Positions 1 to 13,038 of a stretch of DNA of 64,000 nucleotides are shown one piece after another. A model generated the notes under the pieces. That model did not search any database, had not been told where the DNA came from, and saw only the letters and a program-made list of their open reading frames with translations. Location: the NCBI GenBank assembly GCA_024305405.1, contig JAKNDB010000066.1:62001-126000 (forward strand), given 5' to 3'. How positions within the stretch are numbered: position 1 is the first letter of the stretch; every line of letters starts with the position of its first letter. The stretch comes from Dirofilaria immitis (Eukaryota > Nematoda > Chromadorea > Rhabditida > Onchocercidae). The position numbers were made by a program, and so were the translations under genes.

Positions 1-3000
1 TCAAAATTCTGTATAGACGTCAAGGCTTCTCTTGGCTCTAATGTATCTCCCATAAACCGTTGTATTACTGACCAAATTGCAAACGATGCCTATAAATTCG
101 AGCCTAACAGTGAATGAAGTGCTTACATCATGGTAATGAAGGATAGCATTTTTCTAAATAATTAATTCCGATGCTTATATCTGAATAAGCGAACCAATCA
201 TTTTTCAGTAATTTGAAGCTAATAAAGAAGCCAATGAGAATATTGCTATGCTTAATTAATTTACTGTAGAATCCAAGTCGGAATTATGCGGTAATAATGT
301 GATACGAAGTGCCTTCCGCATGTAATCTGCATTATTTTGCATTTGAAAGTATGCTGCTGCAAATTTTTCGAACTGGAAGGCAGCCAAATTGTCATCGTCA
401 AATGCTATTCCTTTATTATTGTTGACTCTCGATCGATGATAGGAATACTCTCTAGAATTATTAAAGCAAAAGATATATTTGAGCTTAGAAGTTTAATTTA
501 TAAAGAAAAAATTCTTGCAATTATTTCATAGAGTTTTGAAACTTGATTTATTCAATTTCAGAGTTTCAAGTTTAGTTGTAGAATTTTGAATTCGATTTTC
601 TAAACTGGAATGTATATGCCAATAATTAAAAAATTTACATCTCATTTTGAATGTTATCACATTGAGGTATGCTGTTAGTTGGCAATTGATCGAATAAACG
701 TTCAATCTAAAATGATAAAAACTTTATTGGCAAAATTAGCAATTGATCGAATAAAAGTTCAATAAACATTTCAGATAATAGATAAAAAAATAACCACAGC
801 AATATCATAGCCATCCATACTGGAAGAGATTGAAATAAGACTGGTCTTACGACTTCGGATATCATCCTCTTCTACCATCATTGCAGGAAATCGTTGACCA
901 TGCTCGATTTTACGTCGAAGAGTGTTTCGTACTAATGTGCCACGACAATGAGCCAGAAAATAACTGATCAGATATTGTTGCTTTCATATTTCAGTTAATA
1001 AATATAAATTACATTAAATATGACAATTCGGCGATACAATTTGTTATAGGATAATACATCAACGCAAAAACTATTTGCAGACAAACTCATACATGAAGCA
1101 CAGAATTTTTTTAATAGATTTTTTTTTTAATTCATTTGATAATTGATAATTATAAAAGAAACCTGAAATTGTGTTACGATAGCTCGGAATAATTTATAAT
1201 GCAAGACAATTTGCCGTGAACGAAGAATCGCTTGAAGTCTCGTAAATCCAATCTGTATCTGAAATTTTGTTTAATTCTATGCTTATTCTCACTTATCTCT
1301 CCGAAATTTTTTTTTTTACTGCACGCTATTTCATATTTCCTCAAACTGATATTTGTCCTCTAATTATAGGAGACTTCAATAGTCTGGTGTAAATCGTGAA
1401 TTACTTTCTATCATATAACATAATTATTTGGCTTCAAATTTTAAAGTCTTATAATTGTTCTGATAGAATTAAAGGTAGAAATGGGGAAACATATGTTGTG
1501 AAAATTGTTTCGGAAGCAAGGATATGAAATTATAAAATTTTAGCTTATACAAACAAGATGAAGCCAACGCTAAGCAATCATAAAAAGGATTTGCATCTTT
1601 CTTAAAAATTAACAGAAATCGAAGAAAACGCTAAAATTTGAAGTTTCTTTTTTTTTTTAAGATCATAAAATAAGGATAGAGTATATTGCGGTCATCACGA
1701 TTGATAGGGTCTTGCTAGTCATCCATTTTCATGAATCTTTTGATAGGCCTTTACTTTTCTTTCCCTATTACTATTACCATCTTTATTTGTCGTTCAGGTT
1801 CATTGGTTTATTTCCAAGATTGATTTATTTCTTTGGTCATTCCCTACTATATACCTTTTCAATGGAGAATTTTTTGGCTTTTATCATATTTTCAAGCTTA
1901 ACTTTATAATTCCTAATCAGTAAATCATAAATATAATACTACAAAGATTATCCCTTCATTTATCCTAATTTTATCGTTCATCTCTTCCCAATCTATACAA
2001 TTCTCAAGAAAAGTAAGATCTTATTTCTCACTTGTTTCAAGATCTAAATTATGTATTAAATTTTTTTGACTGGAAAATTGTTATCTTGGAACTAATTATC
2101 TATATGCGATCGATTATGTGAAAATAAGTGAAGAAAAATCGTCATTGTCTTATACTGGAAACAAATTCAATAAATTATTTTATTGATCAAGACGAAGAAG
2201 AAATTAGAATTTGAACTCCTTCAATCTTAACGCGAATTGATGGATCCTACCTGATGATATCGCTGACGTTGCATATAACTTCGCCAATATTTTCGATGAT
2301 GATAGCAGCAGCTTTCAATTGCTTGAATTGCATTCGATGAATCCATCCACGAACGGCTTTCTGGATTGTTATTATTCGTAATATTAACTTATGCTCTCGT
2401 TCCTGAATTCCATGTTGTCAGATTACATTTATATCTTTCAGAAATAGTAGTAGATTGATTTTAAGCTTGAATTATGCGAAACTTTTCCAATGTTTCAAGA
2501 AATCTGAATACCTGGAATTTTATAAAATTTCTTATTCAAGTAATTTAGAGTCATTTTAACTCTTCGTTTCATAATAAATCCACTACCTGTTGCAATAACA
2601 AATTCTGGGCCTCTTTTAAGAATATCATCGTTTTCCCCAGCCTAATATCCGCTTTTGGTTTCAAAACAATGTTGCAAATTCGTCGTGACGCCTCACGACA
2701 GTTTACCATATGTGGTGGGCCTAAACATTAATCGCATTTATAAGACTGTTTTTGAATCTAATTTGAAGAGATGATTCTAGTTTTAAGATGTATTTTGGAT
2801 TTGAGATTAAATTTTTGAAAGTTTTAAATAATGAAACTTGAAGTCTCCGAAGCAGAAGTGAAATGTACAAATTTTCAGAAGTTTGATAATTAATTAGCAT
2901 TGTGGATAATAATTTTTAAACCTCACCAATACCATCAACAAGCAAACGATAGCGTTCCACAAATAATTCATATTGATATCGAACAGGGTAACCTAATTTC

Positions 3001-6000
3001 CGAATTCTTACTGTTTCCAATAAATTCATATAACGTATTTGCTTGTAAACACTTTCACGGTCCATGAACTTTAATTACGGCTCTTTGACATAAGGAAGAA
3101 AAGGGTCATAAGTTGAAAGGTTAAATTTTATTAAAATACATTGATTATTTAATGCATTTATGATAAATAGTAAATTTTTAATTAATTAAACTATCTGTCC
3201 TAACACTTTCATGTTATTTTATCCTTTGAATTAAATGACCTTAAGCATTTATTGATTAAAATGAAAATAACAATTATTAAGGTATAATTTGTTAATACCG
3301 GTCGGTGTATTTCATTTATTTTATTATATCCTCAGCATTTTATATGTAAATATCTTAAGTTATGTTATGACCAAAAATACAGTGATAAATAAAGAAATCA
3401 GGAAAATTTTGCAAATCTCACTAAACTTAGTATCAGAAACTTATATCTTTGATATTTAATGACAGCAACTATTCGGTTATAAAAGTTAAAATTACTTATT
3501 GTAATTTAACGATCCCGAAATTTGATGGTATGATCTTTAGCTTGTCCAGATAACAACTTGAATATAGTTGCAAAAAAATCTTCTATATGTGTTTGATAAA
3601 AGAAAGCGAAAAAGCTAAGAGAATTTATTAGCTTTTCTCGAAATTAGAGAAGTGATTCAAGAGTTCAAGAGAATTCCTTTTAATATCTTGTAATTTTAGT
3701 TTTTTTTTTTTAGAAAACTATAAGTTAAGACAATTTATGATTAATATAGAAGAGTTACGACAAAAGTATCAGTGTATGTAGTCGAAGTGAGTTGGAGGAA
3801 TCGAAAAAATGTGTACATATTTTCTTTTTTTTTTTTTTAGAAATTCAAAAGGATAGACGATTTTCTAAGGTGATTATAGAGTTAAAAACGAAAGGATACC
3901 TTGAAATTTAATCGCTCACAGTTTTCTAAATCAAATTTAAAATTTCTCATTGATGATGAACGAGTAAATTAATTAGCTCGAAGCTAATCATATATTTAAA
4001 TTGGTAAAATTAATTTCGAACTTACTAATGGTCGTTTAATCATATTTGGTATGATGCAATTGATGAAAAATGGTTCTTTCTCTTCCAAACTTGCAATTAA
4101 ATTTTCCAGTGATTTCTTGAAATGACTGGCAACTGTAAGATTCTTATTTCGCATCACCGACATATCATCGTAATCATAAACATCATCAAAGAGCAATTTA
4201 AGAAATCGAAATTCACTGCCATGCAGAAGTTCAAGTAAGTCAGATGAAAACTTGTCGCAATTTTTTTCAATAAAACCTGGAAATAGCATATAAATGAAAT
4301 CCATTCAAATATTAGATGATATTGATTTAAAAAGAAAAAAGCTTTGATGCAAAATTTCTAACTGATTTGCAAAGTATTGAAAAAAGTAATTCCGATATTG
4401 CCATCAATAATCATCACAATACATCACAATTTACGCTACTGCAATAGATATGTTAACAAGTTTAGCATTAAGTAGATTTTGTAATATCTTAAATATTGTT
4501 ATCTACCATAACATGGTAAAATGATACATGCCATGATAAGAGTATATTGTTACTTAACCTGATATTTGATTGCTGTTCTTCATTTTAAATTAAGATAATC
4601 TTTTCATTCTAAACCAAACAATTCTATTATTAGAAAGGAGATAAAGGAAACCTTTGGAATGGTAGAAAACAGTCCCAGCATAATGAGCTATGCCAAATGA
4701 TTTATTTAAATCAGATTGAGGCTTAAAATACAATCCTTCTTTGCTTTCATGATGGATGTGCAACTTTTTGAGCATACTTTGATCAGTACCCTGAAAAATT
4801 AGAAATGAAGTCTTATTATTCATTTCAGGTTAGTTTCAACTAACTAATCTCTAATTCTCTGATATGCTAATTAGTATCGAACCTTTAGAAGAACACTTTC
4901 ATTATCGATAATTGACATAATACTCATTGGTCCCAATGCAATCAAATCTAAAATTTTCTTATTGTCCATAATTTCGATCGATTCCCAACTTATCTGTTCC
5001 ACATCATAGGCACTGAAAATTTATTTTCCTTGCAATTTAATGAATTATAGTATATCCGATATTCATCATAACGACATCTACATAAAAACAAAGTTTTTAT
5101 TCAGCCTATTTGTATTCTAATAGCCAAATTGTTGCTTAATTAAGAAAGTTAATTAGATTTGCTTGAGCCAAAAGGCTATAATAAATTGCCTTTATTGAGT
5201 TGAAAATATGATGAGAGAAAGAATATTGGACAAGTTACTGATCTTCTTCTTACATATCGTCCTAATTCTCGTCTATTGAACATAATGAAGTGAAGCAAAG
5301 CCTCCTAAAGAGTCCTTCTGATAGCAAAAGAAATAAGCGAAGAACATTTTTGTTGACAAATCGTCAATATATTTAGAATAGAATCTCCAGCTAAGCTAAC
5401 TATCTTACTGATACCATAATCATTTAGAGAAGACACACTGCTCGTTTGCTGCAGAAGATGGATCGGGAATCAGCTATTTCTTCAAGAAAATGAATGCTGC
5501 AAAGATCAGGTAGCAATTAATTACACTTGTCTAAAATTTTAACTTGATATACGGTTATTTCGAAATTCATTCATTCTTTCGCGCTGCTAAAGAGAATTCG
5601 TATACATGTTTCTTTTATTTCTGAATACAAAATTTGATGATCACTAGAATCAACGATGTCTATAGCAGTTATAGTGCATAGAATGCGTGAAAAAGAATAC
5701 TGATATGTAACGTGTAAAAAAATAGTAAAAGGGAAATGTGCAGAACTTGTATTTATTGATAGTGCAATCACGTCGATCCGCCGCAAATCTATTGGCTATG
5801 GTTAAGAAAAGGAAAAGGAGAAAATATGCTATCGTTCTCGAGAATATTATTTATCTCACACCAAACAATAGAATGAAGATGGACTTTACAACAACCATCA
5901 AAGGTTCCACCAAAACGCAATGCTGGCATTGAATTGAGATTTTGATTGCTATCTCTGAGCGTGTAAACGATATCAAGGTAAATAAATTTAATTAAAAGAA

Positions 6001-9000
6001 GTTAGATTTGTCGAAGTCAGAATATACTCGGATAAACAAGTTGCTCAATTAATTATTTGACTGGCTAATTAGCAAAAGCAAAGATATATATATATATATA
6101 TGTGTTTGTTCTGAATGATTCTCAGGAGATGTTCCAGATAAGACGATATTTTCTACAAGAAAACGCTAATATTAAGAAAAATATTCAATATTTTAATTCA
6201 TTCATTCAAATCGGATTCAAATGAGAAATATAAAGTATGACAGAGTCAAAGCGATAATATCACATTTGAACAGTGTATAACTATCCCATAATTATTATCC
6301 CATAAAAACTGAGCAGTCATCTACTTCATTTAATTTACTATGTTTATCTACTTTTCACTTTACTTTTATCAACAATTGATAATATATCAACCTTTGTTCT
6401 ATTTTGAATATGAAATTGATGAATAGTTGTTGAAGGATTTCATTCATATAATTTATACAAAACTGTTCGAAACTGTTGCGAACAAAATTTTCGAAACCAA
6501 AAATATCGAGAATTGAAATAATATTGCGCTGTGATTCTTCTTTCCGAACTCTTAAAAAAATGCCTTTCATTGATCCTTTCATTCTTTTATAATATAATTC
6601 AAGCATATTTTAATTATTAAGCAATAGAAATTCATCAATTAATAAATTCTAAAACTTAACGATCATTAATTAAATGACGAAAAGTGGAATTAATTGAGTG
6701 GAAGAAGTGAATTGAATTACCCATTCATAACTTCATTGATCTTATTGACAATATGGAGAAAAAGTCGATGGTAAATTGCTTTGGCAAAAATATCGCGAAT
6801 ATCGAGAGTTTGTTCAGCATTTAAGTACGAGACGATGCGTTCCACACCAATAACCAAAGTTCGAGTTGTTAATGAGTTGATCAACGATTGCTTGTCGATC
6901 TGAAAATTCGTTAATTTTCCGAAATTATTTACTAAAATTAGCGATTAGCTATGGCGGAATTACATTATAATTCATAAATTATTCCATAGAAAACAGCATA
7001 TCGAAGTGATCTAAATCGATTGATCTGTTCGATGCATTACAATTCAATTTACATTCATTATCAGCTAGATTCTTTGAGAGCTTTCTTGACTTTTAAATGA
7101 ATTTACATGAATCACTCTTTGAAAGTAAATTTTTCAACTCGACACTTCTATCTAACATATTCCCATATAACTTTAAAGTTAAGAGAATTGAACCATTTCT
7201 TATATCATTGAACTCCTAAAAAAAACATACTGATAGAAGATTAGCAATTATTTCAACTTCAATCATATCAGTGATTCGTACTATTTCCATATTATCGACT
7301 GTTGTCGCTGCAAATGAAATTAACTTAGTTAAGCTATACATGCTTTTCTTGGCCAAAAATAATTTAAATTATTTCAATTTTTAACACTCTCAATAACCAA
7401 ATTTCAAATGCTCGAACAGTTCAATTTGATAACGTTTATCAGAGTAATCAGTTATGTACACAATCTACCAACAATTAATGTACTTACCGGTGTATTTAAT
7501 ATTGCCAATATGCAATACTGAAGAAAGAATTTTAAAATTGACCAAATTTCGGAATCCTTGAACATCAATACTTTCATGGAAGAACGAATTTCGACCAAAT
7601 TGGCTATATCATTTCGTCCTTCTACTTCTAATGCACAATCCTTTAATCAATATCGCATATTAGAAAGTGGAAGAGAGTACCATTTAGAGGCCAGAAAATT
7701 GAAATTGGACTGATGGACAAATAATATAAATAAATGAGTCAACATTTAACCTGATTTAGATAATAGAAGTCGCTCGCATTACTTAGGAACAATTGCTTCT
7801 TCTCCGATGTAGTTAGTCCAGCGAGAAGATAATAAAATATGTGATAATTTCGTTCATCTGATATTTGTGAAACGACACGCGATTTTTCCAGCATATATTG
7901 CTCGAACTTAGCACTTTCGATTGCGCCATTACTTGTAAAATGCAAATTGATATTACATCCAAAACGTGATGAATTATCATTCCGTGTTGTCTTTGCATTA
8001 CCAAATGCTATAAAATTATTTCGATTAAAATATTATCATCTAAATAGTAAGCATGATTGTATATTGCATTGAATGTTTTAAATGATTTTATGTAAAACTA
8101 AATTGTTTGTTTTATTATCTGATTAAGCAAAAGCAACAATTGTGATAAATAGATAATCAGAACAATCAGAAGCAATTTTAATTATTAGAAATTCTTCCAA
8201 TTTCAGAAAAAGAAAAAAAAGAAAAAGGAATTTTTTTTGCAGAAATTCTTCATAAAACTCTACAATCGATAAATATAGTTCAGATTAAAACTGTCTTCTG
8301 CCTTCTGCAAACATAGTCTTGATTCTCCATATGATACTGGTTAAATATTTCTAAAAAGTTCATTTTTACGATATATGAATTAAAAAAATACCTTCCATGA
8401 CTGGATTTGCTTCCAAAACTTGCTGCTCAATCCAGGAATGTTGGCCGGATACGGTTGCCAGAAACTGGATAATCAGTTTTGCAGATTCTGTTTTGCCTGA
8501 ACCTGATTCGCCACTGAAGTGAATGGTAACTTTTTAATTTTAAACATTAAACAACGATCGATGTATCATATTTTGTGTTAGTTTTTTTATTTAATTTACA
8601 TTGCTAAATATTCGAATAAATAATGCCAATCAAATGAAAATAAAGGTAATCAGGCTAATAATATAAAATAATTTTCATCATAAGATTGCATTTTCTTTAC
8701 TTTCTTTTTTGAAATTAATTTAATTTTAAGTTGAAAAATATGAATAGGAAGAAAATTTAACCTGAATGAACTAACCTAATAAGAATACATTGATCTCGAT
8801 TACTTGATTTCATATTGCAATAGGCAGAATTAGCAATTGCAAAAATATGCGGTGGTAATTCACCGATTCGTCGATTATGATATAATCGAATTTGTTCTAT
8901 TGAATAAATAGGCATAAGCATATTTGGATTTACTGCTATTAACATTGTACCAATATATGTCTGCAAAATTATTCTATGAATAAATAAATATCTAAATTAT

Positions 9001-11102
9001 TCAAATTATCTCAAACTTTTAAAATATTTGCTTAAATAGAAAAAAATATAAATTTTTAAAAATTTCATCTTTTCTGCTATTATGATTTGTTTTGTTTATA
9101 GTGCCAGGTTCGGTTTAACATGGATGTTTATTAAATCCATCGATATTGCTGTATGCATGCATTCTTACCTTGTAAAATAGTTATCTATCAGGAAGCATCT
9201 CTTATCAATTAACAATGTACTCCATTTTCTTCCTATTTCGCATTCTGCATCTGCAAATTAAAGTATTCTCATCTTTCACTTTCTGCTATCTTTTCCGCCT
9301 TATGCTTCCTTCAATTCATATCCGATGTCATCATTTGGCGATTCTTCAATTTTTCCTTTTACATAATTCCCTTGTAATGTCTTCATTTGAGACATATACA
9401 ATTTCTTCTTCAGATTTCCGGATGCTGTTCTAGACTGACAAAATTTTAAAGCCAAAAGGCTAAGATTACTACTCAGTCTTAGATAGTTCTATGAATCAGT
9501 GAAATATTTTCGAATGGTAAAAATGAAGCAAATAGATAGGTGGAAATAAAAATGATCATCGAAAGCGGTAAATTATTGTTAACACGAAAAGTCACAACTA
9601 CCACCTGCATATTCTTTATAGTTCAAAGGACAACTTCGAAGTCAGTAGGACAATGTCCTTAGTCGAAAATTTTTCTGTTCTTATCTTATCGCCATCGAAA
9701 GTTTCGTCTTGTTGTCGCTGTTACCGTCATTATTAAAAATAGCTGATGATGCATAAGTGGACTTATGAAGTGCATGGAAAAGATTGATTTCTTCGTACAT
9801 TGTTCAGGCCTATAGATGTTTTGAACTAGGCCTTTCTATCCATTGTTTGATCATTTATTTAAATTTTAAACAGGTAAAAAGAGTATCAGCCTTATGGTAA
9901 AAGAAGGTGATAAAAAAGTAAGAAAAAGAAGAGATGAAAGGCTATTACAATCACCAATACCACATGTCTTATCTACCGAATTCACGAGTTTTTAAATGAA
10001 ACTTGTCATCTTATTGGATACTTCTTTCTTCCATCATTTCTCATTTTCTGTTTGAGCTCTTTGACCTGATCGTTCCGAATGTTAATTCAAATCCGAAAGG
10101 CCAGCGGAAGAAATAAAAAGCCAGGAGAAATTGTCCAAAATATTTCGAGGAATCTAAGATATCATTGAACCCAAAATAAGATTAGACTGACTCTTGTATT
10201 ATACATCAAGGCCTTATTTCATAATTCTTGATTGGCTTGATATTTGGCATTCTTTTTATTTTTTTAATCGTTGAAGGAAGTCATGAAATATCATCATTGA
10301 TTCAATAGTGACACCAGTTGTGTCAAATAATGGATTCGGATTCAACTTATCAAAAACATTCCATTGTTAGTCTCATTTCATAATATCAACTTACATAGAT
10401 GAGTTTATTGTTGTAACGCACAAATAAGTTTCGAAGCAGTGCAGCCTCGTGTAAATCGTCCAAACTGATCATATCTTCGACGCCTTGCACTGAAGTTGCA
10501 TGCATAACACGATAAGGACGATCCATTGGTAGCCATTGCTCCTGAAAATATATTAAGAGAAAAAAGAATATTTGGATTATTTGTCAATTAAACAACTTCA
10601 AATGAGCCCTTTCTCATTCAGCGAATCTAGATGGATGTTAAATTTTAATTTTAACTATTATGAAGGCGGTAAAACAGTAAGAGAAGTTTAGAGGTTATCA
10701 TCAATTCTTCTCATTGGATGGCATGAAAAACACTGATGCAGTTTATTCTGTTTGATATCAGATTTAGCAACTAAAAGATTGATAATTCTATTGATAGAGG
10801 AAGAGGTTACAAAATAACCTCGGTAAAATCGTCGATCACTCTAAATTTATCATCCTCAACTTCCAGAACTCGTGCACCGATCGGACAAATGAATTGACTT
10901 CTTGTAGTCGGTTCAAGCCATAGAAAATCACCCTATAAGAAATTGTTGAAAGATTTCTATCTCACACAATACAATTAAATTACATTAACTGTTTCAGATG
11001 AAGATTCTCAGAAGTTTTCATCTGCAATGAAGCACAACTGCTTTATCTATATATGTCATTAAAATGGTATGTGATTATGATGACCTTACTGAACCGAACC
11101 AT
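1..11102 (-). CDS. hum-6: Class VII unconventional myosin (MYO7A/HUM-6 type), 3'-partial
   Basis: Actin-based motor of the MyTH4-FERM class. Twenty exons read 5' to 3' on the minus strand: 11102-11085 (putative start, MVRFSK), 10932-10819, 10541-10395, 8960-8776, 8513-8392, 8007-7751, 7640-7488, 7307-7231, 6899-6721, 6550-6392, 5012-4883, 4790-4652, 4276-4026, 3068-2927, 2720-2587, 2402-2251, 1258-1163, 953-821, 404-265, 89-<1. Visible motifs: SH3-like start (GDFLWLEP), [20 protein letters not shown]-loop GESGSGKT, switch I NDNSSRFG, switch II DIFGFE, and IQ repeats such as [11 protein letters not shown] and HCRGTLVR. The first MyTH4 domain begins with [12 protein letters not shown]. The order SH3-like/motor/IQ/MyTH4 and the line-by-line similarity to MYO7A make class VII much likelier than class XII. 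Odd points: frameshifts near 7540 and 2292, a TG instead of AG acceptor at 955-954, and an unusual NCIIPN where most myosins have RCIKPN. About 939 residues lie in the window; the rest of the tail lies beyond base 1. The first exon is the least certain. Confidence 0.93.
6083..6104. repeat. (TA)n microsatellite in a myosin intron
   Basis: Short TA dinucleotide tract inside the 1.4-kb intron between the 6550-6392 and 5012-4883 exons. I found no further exon in this intron, and the flanking exons join in phase. Confidence 0.8.
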
Positions 11103-13038
11103 CGTCTTAATTTAATATATTTGTTGAGTTATAGTAATGAATCCAGTTGAATTTAAAATTAATTGAAATCAATTTCTCGTCCTGTTGATAATGATTCTGA
11201 AAAAGTAATTATAAGGGAATTATCTTTTTACTAAGCATAAATACGATATGATATGTTAACGTGAATGTTTCACGTATAGTGAGAAGTATATTTGCCTTTT
11301 TCTACTGAATCTGAGTAGTACATTTGACATTGATGTTCATTTTTAAAATATCCTTCTATTTTGAGACTAATGATTCTTATTTACGCGAATATTTTAAGAA
11401 GCATGCTGTTGCGAAATAAGATTGTGCAAAAGGTTCATTTTCAACACTTTTTTTTTTTAAAACAACAGCTTAATTAAATATTTATTGAGAATTAAAAAAG
11501 CGAATAGGTGTCAAATAATAGAATACTACTCATATTAGATGATTCTTGTCGAATCTCCATGCTTCAGTAAATTTGCAGAGAATTTAACAGGTAGATATAT
11601 GTCGATATTTATGCGGAAATACGGAAAGCGAATACGGAGAGATGCAACAAACAGGCTGAATACGTGCCCTGAATATGCGCGCCTTGTTATCGGAAATATT
11701 TGGATTCATAGGACAATGGAAAAAGAAATAAGTTAGTCGATGGGAAAGGAATTCCTTAAATGAGGACGGTGATACGATTCATCCTTTTCATATTGTCTTT
11801 TTGGTGAAGAATAGACAAACACAACCCTATTTAGCGCTGTCACCAAAACGGTCTCTCGATAACATCGGCATTCTCGTCTCGCTGAAGGTCAAATTATATC
11901 TTTCTCTGTGAATGGATCACTTCGTCAATTAAGCGAATGATAAATATAACATTAAGCATATTACGTTTCGCTCAACAGTTGACGATGACATCTTTCACTT
12001 CTCTCGTTGCACTTTCTCTGAATATTCTTCCATGCGATGCCTTCTACATTTTCTCGATCGTTTGCTTGAATCGTTCAATCCGTTGGATAGTTCTCAATTT
12101 AACAACTCTTGGACAAGTTTCAAAACAAAACCGAATGCAGAGGATCATTTTCGACAGCAATGTTTTATTAAAAGAACCTCATAAAATCGATGTTTACGGT
12201 ATGATTAGACGGACAATGTAGCAGCTAGTCAATGATATGAAATATCCTTTGCTAATAAATTGCATATAAAAGATATCAAACATTACTCACAACCCATTCG
12301 ATGTTATCGAAGAAGCAATATTTCCTTTTTTTCTAAAGTGATCAACAAATTATAAAACTTCGAATTTTTAGTGATTTTGAAGTGCTTTCTAATTGGCACT
12401 TCTGTTCATAATAGAAATTGCCAATTAGTAATCATTATAACTCTATGACCAACTTATTAATCGTCGGGAATGCACTATGTACAGTAAAACAAAGAACTAT
12501 AAAGAAAAAAGATGATTAGCGATTTGGATTCAATATAACGTAAACCTAATATATCATTCAGAATGCACAATTTCGATATAACTTTATTAGAAATGAAACT
12601 CAACTTTTTAACCACTAAGAATACTAGAGGCATTGCAATGCAAAAGAAATACGAAAATAGTGAGAAAATGCCTTCTGATGAAATGCTTTTAGTCCCTTCC
12701 AGAAACCGAAAAATGTGCATTCTTGTGAACAAAATAAACCAAACAGTTCATCAAAAAAATACTAGATCGAAAGAAATAATAATAATAATTTAAAAGTGAT
12801 ATGAGGCACGTCAGTCAGCATAAAATAATTCAATATGAAACGGATTGGCAAAACCATATTGACAACGTTCAACTTTAGTTTTATCGTTCCATGAAAATGT
12901 GATAAAAATAACAAATTCATAAACCAATCTACTTCACTTATTGAAGATCGAAGAAAACGAAAGTAAGTACTATTCAAGAACGGGAAAAAGAAGAGACTAA
13001 AAGGAATGTACTAGTAAAGGAATTAAAAATGACTTTAT
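11103..13038. other. Intergenic: myosin 5' flank / NPC1 3' flank
   Basis: Roughly 1.9 kb between the putative myosin start and the NPC1 stop codon, both genes being on the minus strand. It should hold the myosin promoter and the NPC1 3' UTR. The part from 11.54 to 12.23 kb is less AT-rich than its surroundings and has open plus-strand frames of 65 and 94 codons. I recognise no domain, signal or splice structure in them and do not call them genes. Confidence 0.5.

Noticed and set aside
11539..12221. Plus-strand frames of 65 and 94 codons
   Set aside because: No recognisable domain, no splice signals, no codon bias; treated as chance frames in a less AT-rich spacer.
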